From Dialister sp. (GTDB lineage: Bacteria; Bacillota; Negativicutes; Veillonellales; Dialisteraceae): a stretch of 5,709 nt of DNA. The notes under the pieces are model-generated. The model saw nothing but the letters and a program-made list of their open reading frames with translations, did not search any database and had not been told where the DNA came from. Both the position numbers and the translations under genes were made by a program. Where the stretch lies: NCBI GenBank assembly GCA_022722495.1, contig JAIJLI010000153.1:1-5709 (forward strand). Reading direction: 5' to 3'. This document shows, in pieces, positions 5,668-5,709 of this stretch; positions within the stretch are counted from its first letter, which is position 1, and each line of letters opens with the position of its first letter.

Positions 5668-5697
5668 AGGAAGCTCCGCGGCGCTTCCTCATTTTAT
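5668..5697 (+). terminator. Probable rho-independent terminator of the regulator
   Basis: AGGAAGC (5668-5674) pairs with GCTTCCT (5683-5689) around an eight-base loop, followed by CATTTTAT, a moderately T-rich tail. It lies about 80 bases after the regulator stop, in the right orientation to end its transcript. The tail is imperfect, so efficiency is uncertain. No gene is visible from 5586 to the window end. Confidence 0.5.
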
Positions 5698-5709
5698 GCG
5701 CCGTACCTT

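Overview
The window is a bacterial chromosomal segment, most likely from a Firmicutes-type organism. The start codons follow strong AAAGGAG-like ribosome binding sites at 6-8 base spacing, and the protein families fit. A Negativicutes relative would be plausible, but nothing in the sequence proves it. Four intact protein genes are present. There are no RNA genes, CRISPR arrays or transposase genes.

Layout from left to right. (1) Bases 1-127 are most of a palindromic, MITE-like repeat element cut by the window edge. (2) Bases 132-1286 (minus) encode an M20-family metallopeptidase/deacylase of the CPG2/ArgE type. (3) Bases 1321-1486 hold a complete second copy of the same element, inverted relative to the first. 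(4) Bases 1578-2693 (minus) encode an enolase-superfamily enzyme with the residue pattern of N-acylamino acid racemase / o-succinylbenzoate synthase. (5) Bases 2781-4007 (minus) encode a 12-helix MFS transporter resembling the anion:cation symporter family. (6) Bases 4008-4250 are a divergent control region with a perfect 11-base palindrome over likely -10 boxes. (7) Bases 4251-5585 (plus) encode a transcription regulator with a C-terminal winged helix and a degenerate cyclase/GGDEF-like central domain. (8) The right end holds heptameric tandem repeats and two hairpins, the second a probable terminator.

Inferred function: the three minus-strand genes form an uptake-and-catabolism module (transporter, then racemase/epimerase, then amidohydrolase), with the divergent gene as its local regulator. 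The transporter would import an acidic N-acyl amino acid, dipeptide or related amide. The racemase would equilibrate its stereocentre, and the M20 enzyme would hydrolyse the amide bond. This resembles the known D-to-L amino acid route of N-acyl transferase, N-succinylamino acid racemase and L-desuccinylase, but no acyltransferase gene is visible here, so scavenging of a ready-made substrate is more likely. The actual substrate cannot be read from sequence.

The most unusual structural feature is the pair of ~166-base palindromic elements in inverted orientation tightly framing the M20 gene. One ends four bases after its stop codon and the other lies 34 bases before its start codon. The pair separates this gene from the rest of the presumed operon and could terminate, stabilise or invert the segment.
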